Assembly: GCF_040438885.1 (NCBI RefSeq)
Contig: NZ_CP159218.1
Coordinates: 868,001 to 932,000 of the forward strand
Length of the DNA stretch: 64,000 bases
Reading direction: 5' to 3'
DNA from: Nakamurella sp. A5-74
GTDB lineage: Bacteria; Actinomycetota; Actinomycetes; Mycobacteriales; Nakamurellaceae
Part shown: piece after piece, positions 28,466-38,388 of the stretch
How positions within the stretch are numbered: the first letter of the stretch is position 1
Layout: each line of letters starts with the position of its first letter
Translations under genes and position numbers: made by a program
Notes under the pieces: model-generated
The model's database searches: none
What the model was told of the DNA's origin: nothing
What the model saw: only the letters and a program-made list of their open reading frames with translations

Positions 28466-28864
28466 TCAGGTGAACAGGCAGAACGGGTGGCCGGCCGGAT
28501 CGAACATCACCCGGATGTCGTCCTGAGGTTGCACGGGGGCCTCCCGAGCGCCGCACTCGATGGCCCAGGCAGAAGCGGCCGGGAGATCGTCGACGTGCAG
28601 ATCGAGATGCTGGGTGGAGTGCTGGGTCCCGGACGTCGCCGGCCACACCGGAGGAGCCCACGCACGTTCCCACTCGACGTTGATGGTCATGGCGCCCGCC
28701 TGCAGCTGGGCCCACCCCGCCTCCGGCGGATCCCCTGGCCGGGCCGGCTCGGAGTCACGCACGGTGGCGCCCAGCAGCGTTGCGTAGAAGGCGGCGAGCG
28801 CGCGTGGATCGGGAGCCATGATCGTGATCGAGGTGGCCCGGATCGCCGGGCGGGAGTCCGTCAT
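28466..28864 (-). CDS. VOC family (glyoxalase-like) protein
   Basis: The 132-residue protein has one vicinal-oxygen-chelate module pair: ITIMAPDPRALAAFYATLLG at the start, then HLDLHVDDLPAASAWAIECG and RVMFDPAGHPFCLF at the end. The latter gives the usual C-terminal beta strand. Many such proteins are dioxygenases, lyases or resistance proteins; no substrate can be inferred. I chose ATG 28864 (MTDSRPAIRATS). Confidence 0.8.
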   Translation of the reverse strand: MTDSRPAIRATSITIMAPDPRALAAFYATLLGATVRDSEPARPGDPPEAGWAQLQAGAMTINVEWERAWAPPVWPATSGTQHSTQHLDLHVDDLPAASAWAIECGAREAPVQPQDDIRVMFDPAGHPFCLFT

Positions 28865-28915
28865 CGTCCGAGACTGGCACTGCTCGGACATCCACGCCAG
28901 CCCGGACCGCTGGGG

Positions 28916-29803
28916 TCAGCCTGTCCACGTCCACGGGGCACGGGGGATGCCTGCCGGGTCGAAGCGGCGCTCCAGGGCCGGCATCGACACCGGTTCCCCG
29001 GGTTCGGCGAGGTCCAGCGACACGGCCAACAGCGACAGCACATCGTCCGCGCTGACGCCGTCGGAGGCCAGCTCGGCCAGGGTGACGGCGCCGTCCCGCT
29101 TGGCCAGCCGGGCGCCCGACGGACCCAGTACCAGCGGGACGTGGACGTACTGCGGCACCGGCAGTCCCAGCAGCCCGGCCAGGTACGCCTGCCTCGGGGT
29201 GGACGGCAGCAGGTCGTCGCCGCGCACCACCTGGTCGACGCCCTGGGCGTCGTCGTCGACGACCACCGCCAAGTTGTAGGCCGGGATGCCGTCCGTCCGG
29301 CGCAGAACGAAATCGTCCACCTGACCGGTGTACGGGCCGGTCAGCAGATCGGTGACGGTCAGGTCCGCCACTTCGCTGCGCAGCCGCAACGCCGCCGGCC
29401 GGGCAGCGGTACGTTCGGCGCGCTCGGCCGCGGTCAGGTTCCGGCACGTCCCCGGGTAGGCGCCGGGCGGGGCATGGGGCGCGCTGGCCGCTTCCTGGAT
29501 CTCCCGCCGCGTACAGAAGCACTCGTAGACCCGGCGATCGGCGATCAGCCCGGCCAGCGCGGCGTCGTACAGCGGGCGTCGCTCGGACTGCCGGACCAGC
29601 TCGTCCCAGACGATCCCGATCGCACGCAGATCCGCCAACTGCCGCTCCTGTGCGCCCGGCCGCACCCGGTCGAGGTCCTCGACCCGCAGCAGGAAGCGGT
29701 GCCCGGAGCTGCGGGCGAACAGCTGTGCCAGCACGGCCGTTCGCAGATTGCCCAGATGCAGATCACCCGAGGGACTGGGGGCGTACCGACCGGCGCCGAC
29801 CAC
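28916..29803 (-). CDS. gluQ: Glutamyl-Q tRNA(Asp) synthetase
   Basis: The 295-residue protein is a truncated glutamyl-tRNA synthetase lacking the anticodon-binding domain. It has the HIGH-equivalent APSPSGDLHLGN near the N-terminus, a zinc site formed by CFC and YPGTC, and the KMSKS-equivalent LAKRDG. Known reaction: attachment of glutamate to queuosine 34 of tRNA(Asp). Its length and missing C-terminal domain distinguish it from gltX. It begins at GTG 29803. Proximity to tgt and yhhQ (within 4 kb) supports an active queuosine pathway. Confidence 0.9.
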   Translation of the reverse strand: MVGAGRYAPSPSGDLHLGNLRTAVLAQLFARSSGHRFLLRVEDLDRVRPGAQERQLADLRAIGIVWDELVRQSERRPLYDAALAGLIADRRVYECFCTRREIQEAASAPHAPPGAYPGTCRNLTAAERAERTAARPAALRLRSEVADLTVTDLLTGPYTGQVDDFVLRRTDGIPAYNLAVVVDDDAQGVDQVVRGDDLLPSTPRQAYLAGLLGLPVPQYVHVPLVLGPSGARLAKRDGAVTLAELASDGVSADDVLSLLAVSLDLAEPGEPVSMPALERRFDPAGIPRAPWTWTG

Positions 29804-29883
29804 GACGGTCTCCTCCCCGGGCCGGCTGCGTGCCGGTCACTTGCGGAAAACACCGAAGGCCCCGCGTGGGCGGGGCCTTCGAA

Positions 29884-29973
29884 TGGCGGAGGATACGGGA
29901 TTTGAACCCGTGAGGGCGGTGAAGCCCAACACGCTTTCCAAGCGTGCGACATAGGCCGCTAGTCGAATCCTCC
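29884..29973 (-). tRNA. tRNA-Ser (GGA anticodon)
   Basis: On the minus strand the sequence folds as a class II tRNA. The acceptor stem is GGAGGAT paired with ATCCTCC, followed by a G discriminator and encoded CCA. The anticodon stem CACGC/GCGTG encloses the loop TTGGAAA, giving anticodon GGA. A long variable arm precedes the T arm with GGTTCAAATCC. The gene reads UCC/UCU serine codons. Confidence 0.95.
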
Positions 29974-30153
29974 GCAGAGGATCTTACCGGCTCCGCGGGC
30001 GTGCTCGCGCCACAGATCGTCCGTGCTGTCGTCCCCCGCCGACTCCCGCGGCGCGTCAGGGAGCGATGAGGTGCCGGCTGGGGCATAGTCCCTGGCGAGC
30101 TGCCGGGTGGGTCGGCAGCAGGTGGTGCCGGAATTGACGGACTCGGGGGAACC

Positions 30154-31116
30154 GTGACGAACGTCGTCGAAGTGGTGGGCGTCAACAAGATCTACCGGCG
30201 GTGGCGCAGGCCTGCGCAGCACGCCGTGCGGGACCTGGATCTGCAGGTGGACCGTGGCGGCGTGTTCGGCTTCCTCGGCCCGAACGGGTCCGGCAAGACG
30301 ACGACCATCCGGCTGCTGCTCGGCCTGGCCAGGGCGGACAGCGGCAGCATGAAGCTGCTCGGCCGTTCCGTCCCCGACGAGCTGCCGCAGGTGATCGGTC
30401 GGATCGGGTCGTTGGTCGAGACGCCGCTGTTCTTCCCGAACTTCAGCGGACGGCAGAACCTGTCGCTGCTGGCCCAGGCTTCGCGGATCCCCGAGGCCCG
30501 GGTGGAGGAGATGCTCGAGCTGGTCGACCTGCGGGAGCGGGCCGGGGACAGGGTGAAGGCCTATTCGCTGGGGATGAAGCAGCGGCTCGGCATCGCGGCT
30601 GCCCTGCTGAAGAACCCGGAGCTGCTGATCCTGGACGAACCGGGCAACGGCCTGGACGCAGCCGGGATCCGGGAGATCCGCGAGCTAATCGTCAGGCTCG
30701 GCGGGTCGGGGGTCACGGTGCTGCTCTCCTCGCACCAGCTCTCCGAGGTGCAGCAGGTGTGCGACCGCGTCGCGATCATGTCGAAGGGCCAGGTGATCGC
30801 CGCCGGTTCGGTCGCCGACCTGGTGCGGTCGGGATCCTCCGGTGACTTCCGGGTCAGGGTCGATGATCCGGCGGGCCTCGGCCGAGCGGCCCTGGAACGC
30901 CACGGGTTCAGCGTGACCGCCGAGGTCGACCACCTGCGGGTCGGTGGCGTGCAGGACCCCGCCCGAGTGACGCAGGCGTTGGCGCAGGCCTCGCTGTACC
31001 TGAGTGAGCTGACCCCGATCGCTGCCGATCTGGAGAGCGTCTTCCTGCAGATCACCGGCGACGAGGAGGCCGCGCCTTCCGGAACTCACAGCACGCGGCC
31101 ACGGGAGGCGTCATGA
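30154..31116 (+). CDS. ABC-2 type exporter ATPase
   Basis: The 320-residue protein has one ATPase domain with Walker A GPNGSGKTT, signature YSLGMKQRLGIAAAL and Walker B LLILDEPGNGLD, then a C-terminal domain of about 100 residues typical of drug/bacitracin-type exporters. It starts at GTG 30154 and overlaps the permease gene by four bases (ATGA). Substrate unknown. Confidence 0.88.
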   Translation: MTNVVEVVGVNKIYRRWRRPAQHAVRDLDLQVDRGGVFGFLGPNGSGKTTTIRLLLGLARADSGSMKLLGRSVPDELPQVIGRIGSLVETPLFFPNFSGRQNLSLLAQASRIPEARVEEMLELVDLRERAGDRVKAYSLGMKQRLGIAAALLKNPELLILDEPGNGLDAAGIREIRELIVRLGGSGVTVLLSSHQLSEVQQVCDRVAIMSKGQVIAAGSVADLVRSGSSGDFRVRVDDPAGLGRAALERHGFSVTAEVDHLRVGGVQDPARVTQALAQASLYLSELTPIAADLESVFLQITGDEEAAPSGTHSTRPREAS

Positions 31117-32174
31117 CGGGCGTCGCGCAATCAGGACGTCATTCGTTGGAGCCGGCGACCGAACCGACTTCGGCGCCGACCTTCGGACGGCTGGTACGGG
31201 TCGAGCTGCGTCGGCTGCGGTCCCGTCGATTCTTCGTCGTCCTCGTCGGCATCGGACTACTGGGGTACCTGATCGGCCTGGTGGTCCTGGCCACCCATTT
31301 CGAGAAGGTCACTCCCGAGGTGATGGCCAGGGCAACGGTTGCGCGCGACGTTCAGTTGCAGCAGAACCAGGCGTACTACCAGCAGTGCCTGACCGACCCG
31401 CAGCGACCGTCGGAGACCCCCGTCGCCGAATACTGCGGGCCCGAACCGACCGCACAGGACATGGAGGTCCGGTGGTTCGTCGACGTCACGCCTTTCGACG
31501 CCGACCGCTTCCAGCAGCTCACGCTCGCCGTCGGTATCGGTGTCGGCATGCTCGGCCTGTTCCTGGGTGCGACGTCCATCGGCGCCGAATGGTCCAGCCG
31601 CAACCTGGTCGCCTGGCTGTTCTGGGAGCCGCGACGTCTTCGGTTGCTGGCGGCCAAGCTGACCGCGCTGCTCGGCGTGCTGCTCGTGCTCGCGGTGCTG
31701 GCCCAGCTGATCTGGTACGTGACGGGCAAGATCCTGCTGGCCACCAAGGGGATCCCGGTGGAGCAGTCGGATCCGCCGAGGCCGGAGTTCTGGACCGGAC
31801 TGTTCGAGATGCAGGTGCGCGCCGCCCTGTTCGTCATCCCGACATCTCTGCTCGGATTCGGCTTGGCGAACCTGATGCGCAACACCGCGGCCACCCTCGG
31901 GGTTGCCCTGGTCTACCTGCTGGGGGTCGAGACGGTGCTCTCCTCGTTGAACCCGTACCTGGTTCCCTACCAATTCACCAGCGCAGCGGTCGCCTGGTTC
32001 CTCCCCGGCGGGCTGCACTATTTCGTTGATCCGGTCTACGACCCGCAGACCCAGGAAATGAACCCGCAGGAGCTGGTGTTCACGAACCTGCAGGGCGGGT
32101 TGGTGCTGCTGGCCTATGCGGCCGTGATCACGATCGGCTCGGCCTGGCTGTTCCGTCGGCGCGACATCTCCTGA
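31113..32174 (+). CDS. ABC-2 type exporter permease
   Basis: The 353-residue membrane protein has a first hydrophobic segment at FFVVLVGIGLLGYLIGLVVLA, an extracytoplasmic loop of about 95 residues with two Cys, and five further segments ending AYAAVITIGSAWLFRRRD. SIGAEWSSRNL is the usual motif in ABC-2 permeases. It is translationally coupled to the ATPase gene. Together they form an exporter of unknown substrate, possibly for lipid or antimicrobial compounds. Confidence 0.85.
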   Translation: MTGVAQSGRHSLEPATEPTSAPTFGRLVRVELRRLRSRRFFVVLVGIGLLGYLIGLVVLATHFEKVTPEVMARATVARDVQLQQNQAYYQQCLTDPQRPSETPVAEYCGPEPTAQDMEVRWFVDVTPFDADRFQQLTLAVGIGVGMLGLFLGATSIGAEWSSRNLVAWLFWEPRRLRLLAAKLTALLGVLLVLAVLAQLIWYVTGKILLATKGIPVEQSDPPRPEFWTGLFEMQVRAALFVIPTSLLGFGLANLMRNTAATLGVALVYLLGVETVLSSLNPYLVPYQFTSAAVAWFLPGGLHYFVDPVYDPQTQEMNPQELVFTNLQGGLVLLAYAAVITIGSAWLFRRRDIS

Positions 32175-32187
32175 TCGGCACACCCTG

Positions 32188-32228
32188 TCCGGGAAATGTG
32201 TGTCCGGGAATGCGGGTCCGGGAATGCA
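32188..32228. repeat. Three short direct repeats flanking the SRP RNA
   Basis: GTCCGGGAA(A)TG occurs at 32188, 32202 and 32216, spaced 14 bases. It lies just beyond the 3' end of the SRP RNA on the minus strand and just after the exporter operon. It might influence 3' processing or termination. Confidence 0.45.
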
Positions 32229-32317
32229 GCGGACCCCCGCACCCGTCAGAGCTCCCGGACCCTTGCTGCCTTCCGGCCCTGGGGGAGTTGAGGAGATGGA
32301 CGCCGCGGGGGTCCGCC
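32228..32317 (-). ncRNA. ffs: Signal recognition particle RNA, small type
   Basis: The minus strand contains GGCCGGAAGGCAGCAAGGG, the conserved SRP domain IV apical sequence that binds Ffh. The ends pair through GCGGACCCCCGC-type sequence at 32303-32317 and 32229-32240. Length of about 90 bases fits the small bacterial 4.5S type. It lies several kilobases from dnaX, which is often its neighbour in actinomycetes. Exact ends are approximate. Confidence 0.9.
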
Positions 32318-32465
32318 GTCGAGTGTAACCGGACTGCCCCCTGGACGGGAACGAGCCAGGAACTCGACCGGCGGTGGTGCGGGCGCCGTCCGATGTGACA
32401 GGCTCCACATCCGCTGTCCCGTCACCCGCATACGTCATCGTCGCCGCCTGTCGGAGGTCCACCTC

Positions 32466-35400
32466 GTGTCCCGTCTCATCGTTCACTCGCGCAGGCGCAC
32501 TTCGCTCCGACGGCACCTCACTGTCGTCCTCGCGGTGGTGCTCGGCGGATCCGCACTCCTGGTCGGGCCTGCAGCTGCAGCGCCCCGTGCGGCCGTCGCG
32601 GCGCCACCCACTGCGGCGCTCCCCGCAGCCGCGGCCGCAGCCGCGGTTCCGGTGACGCTCGCCGGGTCACTGCAGTCGGAGGCCGGCTGCCCCGGTGATT
32701 GGGATCCCGCCTGTTCGGCCACCGATCTGGTGGCCGGAGACGGCGTCCACACCAGGACGCTCGAGCTGCCGAAGGGTGCGTACGAGTTCAAGGTCGTCCT
32801 CGACCACGGCTGGACCGTCAACTACGGCGCCGGTGGCATTCCGGACGGCGCCAACATCCCGCTGGTGCTCACCGCGACCGCTCGGGTGACCTTCAGCTTC
32901 GAGGACGCCAGCCACGTCACGACGATCCGATCGGCGGCCGTGCCCGGGCCGGGCATCACCAAGGACGATCGCGCGCTGGCCGGCAACAGTCTCCGCGCAG
33001 GGTTGACGAAGGAGCGGTTCTACTTCGTCATGACGGACCGGTTCGCCAATGGCGACCAGAGCAATGACGCCGGCGGAATCACCGCGCCGCCGGGCACCGA
33101 GGCGCGGCTCGCGACCGGGCTCGATCCGACGGACAAGGGCTTCTACCACGGCGGTGACCTGACGGGCCTGACCGGAAAGCTCGACTACATCAAGGGAATG
33201 GGCACCACCTCGATCTGGTTGACGCCCAGCTTCAAGAACCGGCCGGTGCAGGGTCAGGGAGTGAATGTCAGTGCCGGGTACCACGGCTACTGGATCACCG
33301 ACTTCACCCAGATCGACCCGCACCTCGGCAGCAACGCCGATCTGAAGAAGCTGATCGACGCGGCGCACGGCAAGGGCATGAAGGTCTTCTTCGACATCAT
33401 CACCAACCACACCGCTGACGTCATCGACTACCAGCAGAAGAAGTACACCTACATCCCGAAGTCCGACGTCCCCTACCGGGATGCGGCGGGGACGGTGTTC
33501 GACGACCACGACTACGCGACCGGGGACACCTTTCCCGTGCTCGACAAGAGCTCGTTCCCGTACACGCCCGTGTTCAACTCGGCGGCCGATGCAACGGTCA
33601 AGGTTCCTGCCTGGCTGAACGATCCGCTCAAGTACCACAACCGTGGCGACGCGGCGTTCGACGGCAGCGAGGGTGATCGGTACGGCGACTTCTCCGGACT
33701 CGACGACCTGTTCACCGAACAGCTCGCGGTGCGCGACGGCATGACCGACATCTACTCGTTCTGGGCGAAATTCGGGATCGACGGATTCCGTATCGACACC
33801 GTCAAACACGTGAACCTGGAGTTCTGGCAGAAGTTCGCGCCGGCGATGGAGAAGGCGGCCGCGAGCGTCGGGAAGAAGAACTTCTTCCAGTTCGGCGAGG
33901 TCTACGACGCCGACCCGGCCAACACCAGCGTCTACACCACCGCAGGCAAGCTCCCGGCGACGCTGGACTTCGGATTCCAAGCAAGGGCAACAGGTTTCGG
34001 ACTCGGTCAGCCGACCAAGGACCTCGCTGCGCTCTATGGGAACGACGACTACTACACCGACACCGACTCCAACGCCTACGAGCTGCCGACCTTCCTGGGC
34101 AACCACGACATGGGCCGGATCGGATACTTCCTGCAGTCGGGCGGGCACAGCGGCACCGATCTGTTCAAGCGGGATCTGCTCACCCAGCAGCTGATGTTCC
34201 TGACCCGCGGTCAGCCCGTCACCTACTACGGCGACGAGCAGGGCTTCACCGGCGACGGCGGTGACAAGGACGCCCGGCAGGACATGTTCGGCAGCAAGGT
34301 GGCCAGCTACAACGACGACACCCTGATCGGTACCACGGCGACCACGGCGACGCCGCGGTTCGACACACAGCAGCCGGTGTACAAGGCCATCGCGGACCTC
34401 TCGAAGCTGCGTCAGCAGTACCCGGCGCTGGCGGACGGCGCCCAGATCCCGCGTTATTCCTCCGCCGCCGCAGGAGTGTTCGCCTTCAGCCGCATCGATG
34501 CGAAGGAGCAGGTCGAGTACGTCGTCGCCGCCAACAACGCGACCGAGCCGAAAACCGTCAGCTTCGACACCCTCAGCGCGGGCATGCGGTTCTCTGCGAT
34601 CTACGGCGGCGCCCGACCGGTGACCTCGGCCCGGGACGGCCACGTGAGCGTCACGGTGCCGGCGCTCTCGACGGTCGTCTGGAAGGCCGGCTCGAAGCTG
34701 GCACGCGCGAAGGCCGCCCCGCGAGCGGTGTTCGTCACCCCGGGTGCGGTCGGGTCGGAGAGCGCCGTCGGGGGTCGGGCGCCGATCCAGGTTGCCGTTC
34801 CCGCAGGCGGTTTCAACCAGGTGAGCTTCGCCTGGCGGCCGGCCGGGTCGAAGACGTGGCAGCCGCTCGGTACCGACGACAACGCGCCCTACCGGGTGTT
34901 CCAGGACGTCTCCGCACTCGCGCCGGGCAGCCTGGTGGAATACCGGGCCGTCGTGAAGGACCACTCCGGCAACCTGTCAGCGACCTCGACCAGTGCGGTG
35001 GTCGGTGCACCGGCGCCACCGTCGTCCGGTGGCGGGGCTGCCCAGAACGACCCACCGGCGAGCCAGCCGTCGTCGGTGACGATCGCCGGCGATCTGCAGT
35101 CCGAGGCGGGGTGCAGTGCCGACTGGCAACCCGACTGCGCGACAACGCATCTGACGCTCGATGCGAACTCGGGGATCTGGACCGGAACCTTCACGCTGCC
35201 GGCCGGTCAGTACAACTACAAGGCCTCGATCGACGACTCGTGGACGGAGAACTACGGCGCGAATGCCAAGCGTGACGGCGGCAACGTCCCGGTCACCGTG
35301 CCGGCGAGCGGGACGGTCACCTTCTACTACGACCCCTCGACGCACTGGGTGACCAGCAGCGCGGAGGGCCCGATCGTGACGGCCCCCGGCACAGCGCAGT

Positions 35401-38318
35401 CGGAGCTGGGCTGCCCGGCTGACTTCTCGCCCGACTGCCTGCGCCCATGGCTGCAGGATCCCGATGGTGACGGGGTCTACACCTTCTCCACCGCCCGGAT
35501 CCCGGCCGGCAGCTATGAGACCAAGGTCGCGCACGGCCTGTCGTGGGACGAGAACTACGGCGCCGGCGGCGAGGCGGGCGGCGCCAACATCACCTACACC
35601 GTCTCCGCCGGCTCGGTGGTGACGTTCTCCTACGTGCTGGCCACGCATGTGTTGACGGTGTCGTCCGCGTCGTCGACCGATGCCGATCTCGGGCAGTCGA
35701 AGGCGCAGGCACTGGACACCTCGGTGGTGGCGTGGAATCTTCCCGCGACAGCCGACCAGTACCACTACCGGCTGCATTTCGCGCCGACCGGAGGACTCGG
35801 CCTGGACACCACCGCCGTCACCGGTGGCGACTCGATCGCCCTCACCCGGGACGCCGCCGGTATCGGGAAGCGACTCACCGCGCAGCACCCGGAACTGACC
35901 GCCTACGACGCCCTGCGGCTGCCGACCTGGGCCAGTCGCGACCGGCGCCTGCTCGAGCAGATCACCTCCGGTCAGGTGGTCGTTGCGGCCTACGACGATG
36001 CCGGCAAGCTCGTCGATGCGACCGGGGTGCAGCTGCCGTGGTTGCTGGACGCGCTGTATCCGTCGGCGAAGCAGGCCTTGTTGGGTCCGACCTGGCGCCT
36101 GGACCGACCGGTCCTCGCGCTCTGGGCGCCGACCGCGCAATCGGTCGAGGTGCTCCTCACGCCGCAGGGTTCGACCCGTCAATCGACCGTGTCCATGCGG
36201 CGCAATAACTCCGGCGTGTGGAGTGTCAAGGGGTCGCCGTCGTGGCGGGATGCGCGGTACCTGTTCGCCGTCACGGTGTACGTGCCGGAGACCGGGAAGG
36301 TCGAGCGGAACGTCGTCACCGATCCCTACAGCGTCGCGCTGACCACGAACTCGGCCAGCTCGGTGCTCGCTGATCTCGCGGCGCCGGCGTTGAAGCCGGC
36401 GGGATGGACCCGGTTGGTCAAACCGCAGCTCGCGCAGCCCTCCGACACCTCGGTCTACGAGCTGCAGGTCCGTGACTTCTCGATGTCCGACAGCACGGTG
36501 CCCGCCGCCGACCGCGGCACGTTCGCCGCGTTCACCCACAGTGGGAGCGCGGGCATGCAGCATCTCGCTGCGCTGTCCCGGGCCGGTCTGAACACCCTGC
36601 ACCTGTTGCCGGTGTTCGACTTCGCCACCGTCGAGGAGGACCGGTCACAGCAGGCAACACCTGCCTGCGACCTGCCGGCACTCACTGCGGCCGATCCGGC
36701 CGGTGAGGACCAGCAGGCCTGTACCGCCGCGGTCGCCGAGACCGACGGCTTCAACTGGGGGTATGACCCGTGGCACTACACCGTGCCCGAAGGCTCGTAC
36801 TCGACGAATCCGAACGGCTCCGCACGCACACTCCAGATGCGACAGATGGTCTCGGCCGTCAACCGCATCGGGATGCGGGTGGTGATGGATGTTGTCTACA
36901 ACCACACCTCAGCCTCGGGGCAGGATCCGAAGTCGGTGCTGGACAAGGTGGTTCCCGGGTACTACCACCGACTCTCGGCCACCGGAGCGCTGGAGACGTC
37001 GACGTGCTGTGCGAACACCGCGACCGAGCACATGATGATGAACAAGCTCACGGTCGACTCCCTGGTCACCTGGGCGGTGCAGTACAAGGTCGACGGATTC
37101 CGGTTCGACCTGATGGGGCACATGCCGAAACAGACGATCCTGGACGTGCGGCACGCCCTGGACAGGCTGACCCTCGTGCGGCACGGTGTGGACGGCAAGA
37201 AGATCTACCTCTACGGCGAGGGATGGAACTTCGGTGAGGTCGCCGACGACGCCCGGTTCGTCCAGGCCACCCAGAAGAACATGGCCGGCACCGGTGTCGG
37301 CACGTTCAACGACCGGCTGCGTGACGCGGTCCGCGGCGGAGGTCCGTTCGACGAGGATCCGGGCAAGCAGGGTTTCGGTACCGGCCTGCTGACGGACCCC
37401 AACTCCAGTGGGGTCAACGGCACCGAGGCCGAGCAGCGGGCGACACTGCTCGCCGATCAGGATCGCATCAAGGTCGGACTGGTCGGCAATCTCGCCGACT
37501 ACCGGCTCGTCGATGCTGCCGGAAATTCCTTGCAGGGCAAAGACATCGACTACAACGGATCACCCACCGGGTACACCGCCGAGCCCTCCGAGACGATCAA
37601 CTACGTGGACGCGCACGACAACGAGACGCTGTTCGACACGCTCGCGTACAAACTGCCGACCGATACCCCGATGGTTGACCGGGTGCGGATGAACACGGTC
37701 TCGTTGGCGACCGTCACCCTGGGCCAGGGGCCGATGTTCTGGCATGCGGGAGCTGACCTGCTGCGGTCGAAATCCCTCGACCGGGACAGCTACAACTCGG
37801 GTGACTGGTTCAACCGCATCGACTGGACCGGCAAGCATTCGACGTTCGGGTCCGGGCTGCCCCCGAAGCAGGCGAACGAGGCGAAGTGGGCGTTCATGAA
37901 GCCGCTGCTGGCGGACCCGGCGCTGGTGCCGGCGCCGTCGGACATCGCCGCCGGCACGGCCCGCGCCCAAGACCTGTTGCGACTGCGGTACTCCTCGCCG
38001 CTGTTCCGGTTGCCGAACGCGGCCACCATCGAGCAGAAGGTCAGCTTCCTCACCTCGGGTCCTGACCAGGCGGCCGGCGTGATCGCCATGCAGCTCGACG
38101 ACCGGGTCGGCAAGGACGTGGACCCGCGGCTGGAGCGGATCGTGATCGTCTTCAACGCCACCCCGGGCAGCCAGACCGTCCCGGTGACGGGTGCGGGAGC
38201 GTTGCGGTTGAGCCCGGTGCAGGCCGGGGGCACGGACCCGGTCGTGCGGACCTCGACCGTCTCCGGCAGTGCGGTGACGGTCCCGGGACGCACCGTCGCG
38301 GTGTTCGTGCAGAGCTGA
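32466..38318 (+). CDS. Secreted bifunctional alpha-amylase/pullulanase
   Basis: The 1950-residue protein starts at GTG 32466 after GGAGG and has a signal peptide ending near PAAAAPRA. A pullulanase-associated SLQSEAGC module (about 60-150) precedes the first GH13 domain (about 175-680) with [26 protein letters not shown] and FLGNHDM. Two more SLQSEAGC-like modules lie at about 870-1060. The second half is a type I pullulanase GH13 domain with [25 protein letters not shown] and [10 protein letters not shown]. Both catalytic sites look complete. Known role: degradation of starch or glycogen at alpha-1,4 and alpha-1,6 bonds outside the cell. It lacks an obvious cell-wall anchor. No maltose transporter is adjacent. 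Confidence 0.93.
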   Translation: MSRLIVHSRRRTSLRRHLTVVLAVVLGGSALLVGPAAAAPRAAVAAPPTAALPAAAAAAAVPVTLAGSLQSEAGCPGDWDPACSATDLVAGDGVHTRTLELPKGAYEFKVVLDHGWTVNYGAGGIPDGANIPLVLTATARVTFSFEDASHVTTIRSAAVPGPGITKDDRALAGNSLRAGLTKERFYFVMTDRFANGDQSNDAGGITAPPGTEARLATGLDPTDKGFYHGGDLTGLTGKLDYIKGMGTTSIWLTPSFKNRPVQGQGVNVSAGYHGYWITDFTQIDPHLGSNADLKKLIDAAHGKGMKVFFDIITNHTADVIDYQQKKYTYIPKSDVPYRDAAGTVFDDHDYATGDTFPVLDKSSFPYTPVFNSAADATVKVPAWLNDPLKYHNRGDAAFDGSEGDRYGDFSGLDDLFTEQLAVRDGMTDIYSFWAKFGIDGFRIDTVKHVNLEFWQKFAPAMEKAAASVGKKNFFQFGEVYDADPANTSVYTTAGKLPATLDFGFQARATGFGLGQPTKDLAALYGNDDYYTDTDSNAYELPTFLGNHDMGRIGYFLQSGGHSGTDLFKRDLLTQQLMFLTRGQPVTYYGDEQGFTGDGGDKDARQDMFGSKVASYNDDTLIGTTATTATPRFDTQQPVYKAIADLSKLRQQYPALADGAQIPRYSSAAAGVFAFSRIDAKEQVEYVVAANNATEPKTVSFDTLSAGMRFSAIYGGARPVTSARDGHVSVTVPALSTVVWKAGSKLARAKAAPRAVFVTPGAVGSESAVGGRAPIQVAVPAGGFNQVSFAWRPAGSKTWQPLGTDDNAPYRVFQDVSALAPGSLVEYRAVVKDHSGNLSATSTSAVVGAPAPPSSGGGAAQNDPPASQPSSVTIAGDLQSEAGCSADWQPDCATTHLTLDANSGIWTGTFTLPAGQYNYKASIDDSWTENYGANAKRDGGNVPVTVPASGTVTFYYDPSTHWVTSSAEGPIVTAPGTAQSELGCPADFSPDCLRPWLQDPDGDGVYTFSTARIPAGSYETKVAHGLSWDENYGAGGEAGGANITYTVSAGSVVTFSYVLATHVLTVSSASSTDADLGQSKAQALDTSVVAWNLPATADQYHYRLHFAPTGGLGLDTTAVTGGDSIALTRDAAGIGKRLTAQHPELTAYDALRLPTWASRDRRLLEQITSGQVVVAAYDDAGKLVDATGVQLPWLLDALYPSAKQALLGPTWRLDRPVLALWAPTAQSVEVLLTPQGSTRQSTVSMRRNNSGVWSVKGSPSWRDARYLFAVTVYVPETGKVERNVVTDPYSVALTTNSASSVLADLAAPALKPAGWTRLVKPQLAQPSDTSVYELQVRDFSMSDSTVPAADRGTFAAFTHSGSAGMQHLAALSRAGLNTLHLLPVFDFATVEEDRSQQATPACDLPALTAADPAGEDQQACTAAVAETDGFNWGYDPWHYTVPEGSYSTNPNGSARTLQMRQMVSAVNRIGMRVVMDVVYNHTSASGQDPKSVLDKVVPGYYHRLSATGALETSTCCANTATEHMMMNKLTVDSLVTWAVQYKVDGFRFDLMGHMPKQTILDVRHALDRLTLVRHGVDGKKIYLYGEGWNFGEVADDARFVQATQKNMAGTGVGTFNDRLRDAVRGGGPFDEDPGKQGFGTGLLTDPNSSGVNGTEAEQRATLLADQDRIKVGLVGNLADYRLVDAAGNSLQGKDIDYNGSPTGYTAEPSETINYVDAHDNETLFDTLAYKLPTDTPMVDRVRMNTVSLATVTLGQGPMFWHAGADLLRSKSLDRDSYNSGDWFNRIDWTGKHSTFGSGLPPKQANEAKWAFMKPLLADPALVPAPSDIAAGTARAQDLLRLRYSSPLFRLPNAATIEQKVSFLTSGPDQAAGVIAMQLDDRVGKDVDPRLERIVIVFNATPGSQTVPVTGAGALRLSPVQAGGTDPVVRTSTVSGSAVTVPGRTVAVFVQS

Positions 38319-38388
38319 CAGCGGACCCGCTGCGCCGCCGGAGCCGGCCCGGCGGCGTTCACACGCAACGGTGCGATCGGCCGGGTCG

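Noticed and set aside
32667-34964. 765-residue open frame opposite the amylase domain
   Set aside because: Composition is typical of an antisense shadow and the opposite strand encodes an intact GH13 domain.
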